Of a stretch of DNA of 64,000 bases, positions 61,701 through 64,000 are shown one piece after another. The notes beneath the pieces were generated by a model that was given only the letters and a program-made list of their open reading frames with translations, had not been told where the DNA came from and ran no database searches. The stretch comes from Corynespora cassiicola. Taxonomy: Eukaryota; Ascomycota; Dothideomycetes; Pleosporales; Corynesporascaceae. A program made the position numbers and the translations under genes. The number at the start of each line of letters is the position of its first letter. Positions within the stretch are counted from its first letter, which is position 1. Where the stretch lies: contig JAEUWY010000019.1 in assembly GCA_022059125.1 (NCBI GenBank), forward strand, positions 1-64,000, in the 5' to 3' direction.

Positions 61701-62840
61701 ATAGGGATTTAATTAAAAGCTCTAAAAAAATAATGAAAAAAATATTATTAGAAAATAATTTAAAGATATCTAAAAAAAGCTTATAAAAATATTTAAAAAA
61801 AAAAATTATAGTATAAATATTAGTACTAAAAAGCTATATTTAAATAAAAAAAAAGCTAGAATAAAAATAGAATATACGAAAAAACAATTAAAAAAATAGA
61901 AAATATAAATTTAAATAAAATTATATTTTCTAATAAGTTAGTAATAGAAAAAGGCCTAAATTCTAAACAGAAGAATATAAAAGAAAAAAAAGAAATAAAA
62001 AAATAGAAGTTGAATTAGCTTTTATAAAATTGAATTATAAGTAAAAAAAAAAAAAAAAAAATTAATTAAAAATTAATCGTAATTTTTTAATTTAATTATT
62101 TTTTTAAAAATATTAGTACTCATTAAGTTATAGCTTAAAATATTGTTATATTAATATAGAGAGCTATTTAAAAAGAACAAAGATTAGAATTAGTATTTAT
62201 TAAAACACCTAATTTTAAAAATAACTTTAATAATACAGATTATATATAAAAATTATTAAAATCTATTATTAAAAAACAAATAAAACCCGGTTAGTTTAAA
62301 TATCTTTTTTAACTTTTTAAATTAAATTTAAAATTTAATTAAATATATTTTATTAAATGTTAAATTATAAAATTAATACAAATACTAATTAGTTTATAGA
62401 CTAGAAATTTTAATAAGATAATTCAAAAATTTATACAGCTAAACCAGTTTTAAAATAGTTAAAAAAAAATAAAATTAAAAATATTTAAATATCTAGTTTA
62501 TAGCCCAGATCTAGCACCTATAAAAAGTGTCTAGGCTATATTAAAAAATAATTTAAAAAAATTAAATCCTAATTTATTAGGTAAAAAAAATAATAATAAA
62601 AAAATCTTTTATTTATAAACGCTATAAATAAAGAATAGAATTTAATTCTAAAAAAAATAATAGATAATTATATATCATTTTTACTTAATTGTTAGAAGGC
62701 AGTTAATAGAGCTAACAGGTATTATACAAAATATTAATAGTTTAATTAATTATTAATATATGTATATAGTTTAATTTTTTAAAAAAGAAACTTCTATTAT
62801 AATTATTATTTTTTTAGATAAAGAAGTCGTATTAAAAATT

Positions 62841-62878
<38 letters not shown>
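62841..62878. repeat. (TA)n microsatellite
   Basis: About 16 consecutive TA dinucleotides inside mariner relic 2. Confidence 0.9.
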
Positions 62879-62881
<3 letters not shown>

Positions 62882-62945
62882 TATAAGTTTATAATAATTA
62901 AATAAAAAGTAAAAATTTACGCTTAAAAAAAATATATTAGCTTTT

Positions 62946-63303
62946 TATAAGAATATAGAGCGACTTATTTTTAATGCAGCTTAAATACTACTTAGAATAA
63001 AAGTTTACAGAACTAAAAATAATTATAAATTAGAACTAATAAGTTTTATATAAAAGAATATTTCTAAACTATAAAACTATTTAGAAACATTACGTTTTTT
63101 TATATTTTTTTTTAAAACCTTCTGTCTCTAATTTAGTTTAGTACTATTTAAATTATAGAAAAATAAAAAATTTAAAAAGCTAGATATTTAAATTTAAGTT
63201 AGAGTTAGATTAAAAGTTAAAGTTAAAGTTTAATTAGAAGTTAAAGTTATATACGTAATACTAGAAAGTAAATTTAGATTTTATACAGACGAAATATGTT
63301 ATA
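62946..63303 (-). repeat. Solo A1 LTR inside mariner relic 2
   Basis: 358 bp starting TATAAGAATATAGAGCGACT and ending AATATGTTATA, with the A1-type second half. Flanked by CTTTT on both sides (62941-62945 and 63304-63308), a perfect 5-bp target-site duplication. Confidence 0.85.
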
Positions 63304-63518
63304 CTTTTAATTTTACTCTTTTTTTTAGTCTACTTTTTCTCTAACTTTTAAAGCTATTATTATTATATAAGCTTTTTTTTTAATTTATATTTAAAAATTA
63401 GATAAATCTCTATACAACTTATTTTATTTTTTTAAATAGCTAGTTTAGTTAAAAGGTTATATAAGTTTAAAAAGTGCTATTTTTTCAAATACTCTTTTTT
63501 AATATTACTCTACTATAC

Positions 63519-64000
63519 TATTATTATTTAAAGTAAAAATATAAGTTACGTATTAATATTATATTATAAAATATATAAAATTACGCGATAGTTAGTACGT
63601 ACTAACTAAAACAAAATAGAAATAAAATAATATACTCGCTGCTTATTGATAATAAAATAAAAATTATAGAAAAAAACAGAGTTACTAATTTTATATAAAG
63701 AAATATTTTTAAACTATAAAACTATCTAATAATATTATATTTTTTTATTTTTTTAAAAACTATTTATTTATTTCTCGTACAGTTTAGTACTATTTTAGTT
63801 ATAAAATAAGTATAAAATTTAAATAGCTAAATATTTAAACTTAAGTTAGAGTTAGATTAAAAATTAAAATTAAAGTTTAGTTAGAAGTTAAAAGCACGTG
63901 CGTAATACTAGAAAGTAAAATCAAACTTTATATAAATAAAGTTTATTATATTATAAATATAAGTAGTACGTATTAAAGCAGTTAGAGAGGTAGACTACTC
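63519..64000. repeat. Terminal AT-rich repeats: 53.2-kb-type repeat and truncated A1 LTR
   Basis: 63519-63690 matches part of 53370-53550 (ACTATTATTATTTAAAGTAAAA and ATAATATACTCGCTGCTTAT). 63690-63952 matches the last about 260 bp of an A1 LTR in minus orientation and ends AAAGTTTATTATA. Nothing coding to the end of the window. Confidence 0.65.

Larger units (their letters stand above)
61016..63516 (+). mobile_element. Tc1/mariner-like relic 2 with terminal inverted repeats of about 200 bp
   Basis: Flanked by TA (61014-61015 and 63517-63518). The left end (CAGAGGGGTGATATTAAAAA, then AATAGCACTTTTTAAACTT) is repeated inverted at the right end (AAGTTTAAAAAGTGCTATTT, then TTAATATTACTCTACTA). Inverted similarity continues for roughly 200 bp, to GTAGACTAAAAAAAAGAGTA on the left. 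Transposase relics read on the plus strand: helix-turn-helix text near 61530-61600 and a decayed YSPDLAPI-type block near 62500-62540. A solo A1 LTR lies inside the right inverted repeat. Without it the element is about 2.1 kb. Confidence 0.8.

Noticed and set aside
1..64000. tRNA or rRNA genes
   Set aside because: I saw no tRNA-like T-loop/A-box sets or rRNA blocks in the GC-balanced parts; a dedicated covariance search was not possible.

Overview
The window is a chromosome end of a filamentous ascomycete (Pezizomycotina). It opens on about 67 bp of CCCTAA telomere repeat, its genes carry short 50-110 bp GT-AG introns, and most of it is very AT-rich, TpA-rich, stop-riddled DNA of the kind left by repeat-induced point mutation (RIP). 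The species cannot be named from the sequence.

Layout. 1-5540: telomere and RIP-degraded subtelomere, with degenerate interstitial telomere repeats and a 0.85 kb direct-repeat pair. 5540-20000: a GC-balanced island. 20000-53590: an AT-rich block of nested, RIP-mutated transposons. 53591-55740: a small island with one intact gene and a 53-bp minisatellite. 55740-64000: more degraded Ty3/gypsy and Tc1/mariner-like elements.

Island genes. Three gene models are fully open after intron removal: a fungal rhodopsin-domain (Pth11-like) membrane protein (5900-7479, minus), a secreted acid sphingomyelinase (10428-12657, plus) and an alpha/beta-hydrolase-fold epoxide hydrolase (16075-17471, minus). Around them lie broken genes: a ceramide synthase cut short in its TLC domain, a bifunctional diterpene cyclase (CPS/KS type) with about five lesions, the N-terminal stub of a small alpha/beta hydrolase, and a shredded highly reducing polyketide synthase (DH, methyltransferase and ER pieces) that seems to run into the RIP block. 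I read the island as a decaying subtelomeric secondary-metabolite locus, possibly two loci, with a sphingolipid-related pair beside it.

Transposon block. Target-site duplications (TSDs) allow the nesting to be read. A gypsy element A1 (25992-51745, TSD CTACG/CTGCG) is interrupted by a solo A2 LTR (27338-27704, TSD GTTAG/GTTAA) and by gypsy element B (31224-49463, TSD GCTAT). B is interrupted by a tandem A2 array with three 367-bp LTRs and two internal regions (33261-43767, TSD ATATT). The two A2 internal regions differ throughout by C/T and G/A changes except for a 689-bp tract that is identical by eye.

The gene most worth study is the four-exon gene at 53591-55239. It encodes a 490-aa protein with a Gly/Asn/Gln-rich motif near the N-terminus, like those seen on fungal NLR/amyloid-signalling proteins, and four predicted membrane segments at the C-terminus. 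It is isolated between RIP-degraded blocks, yet it is undamaged.
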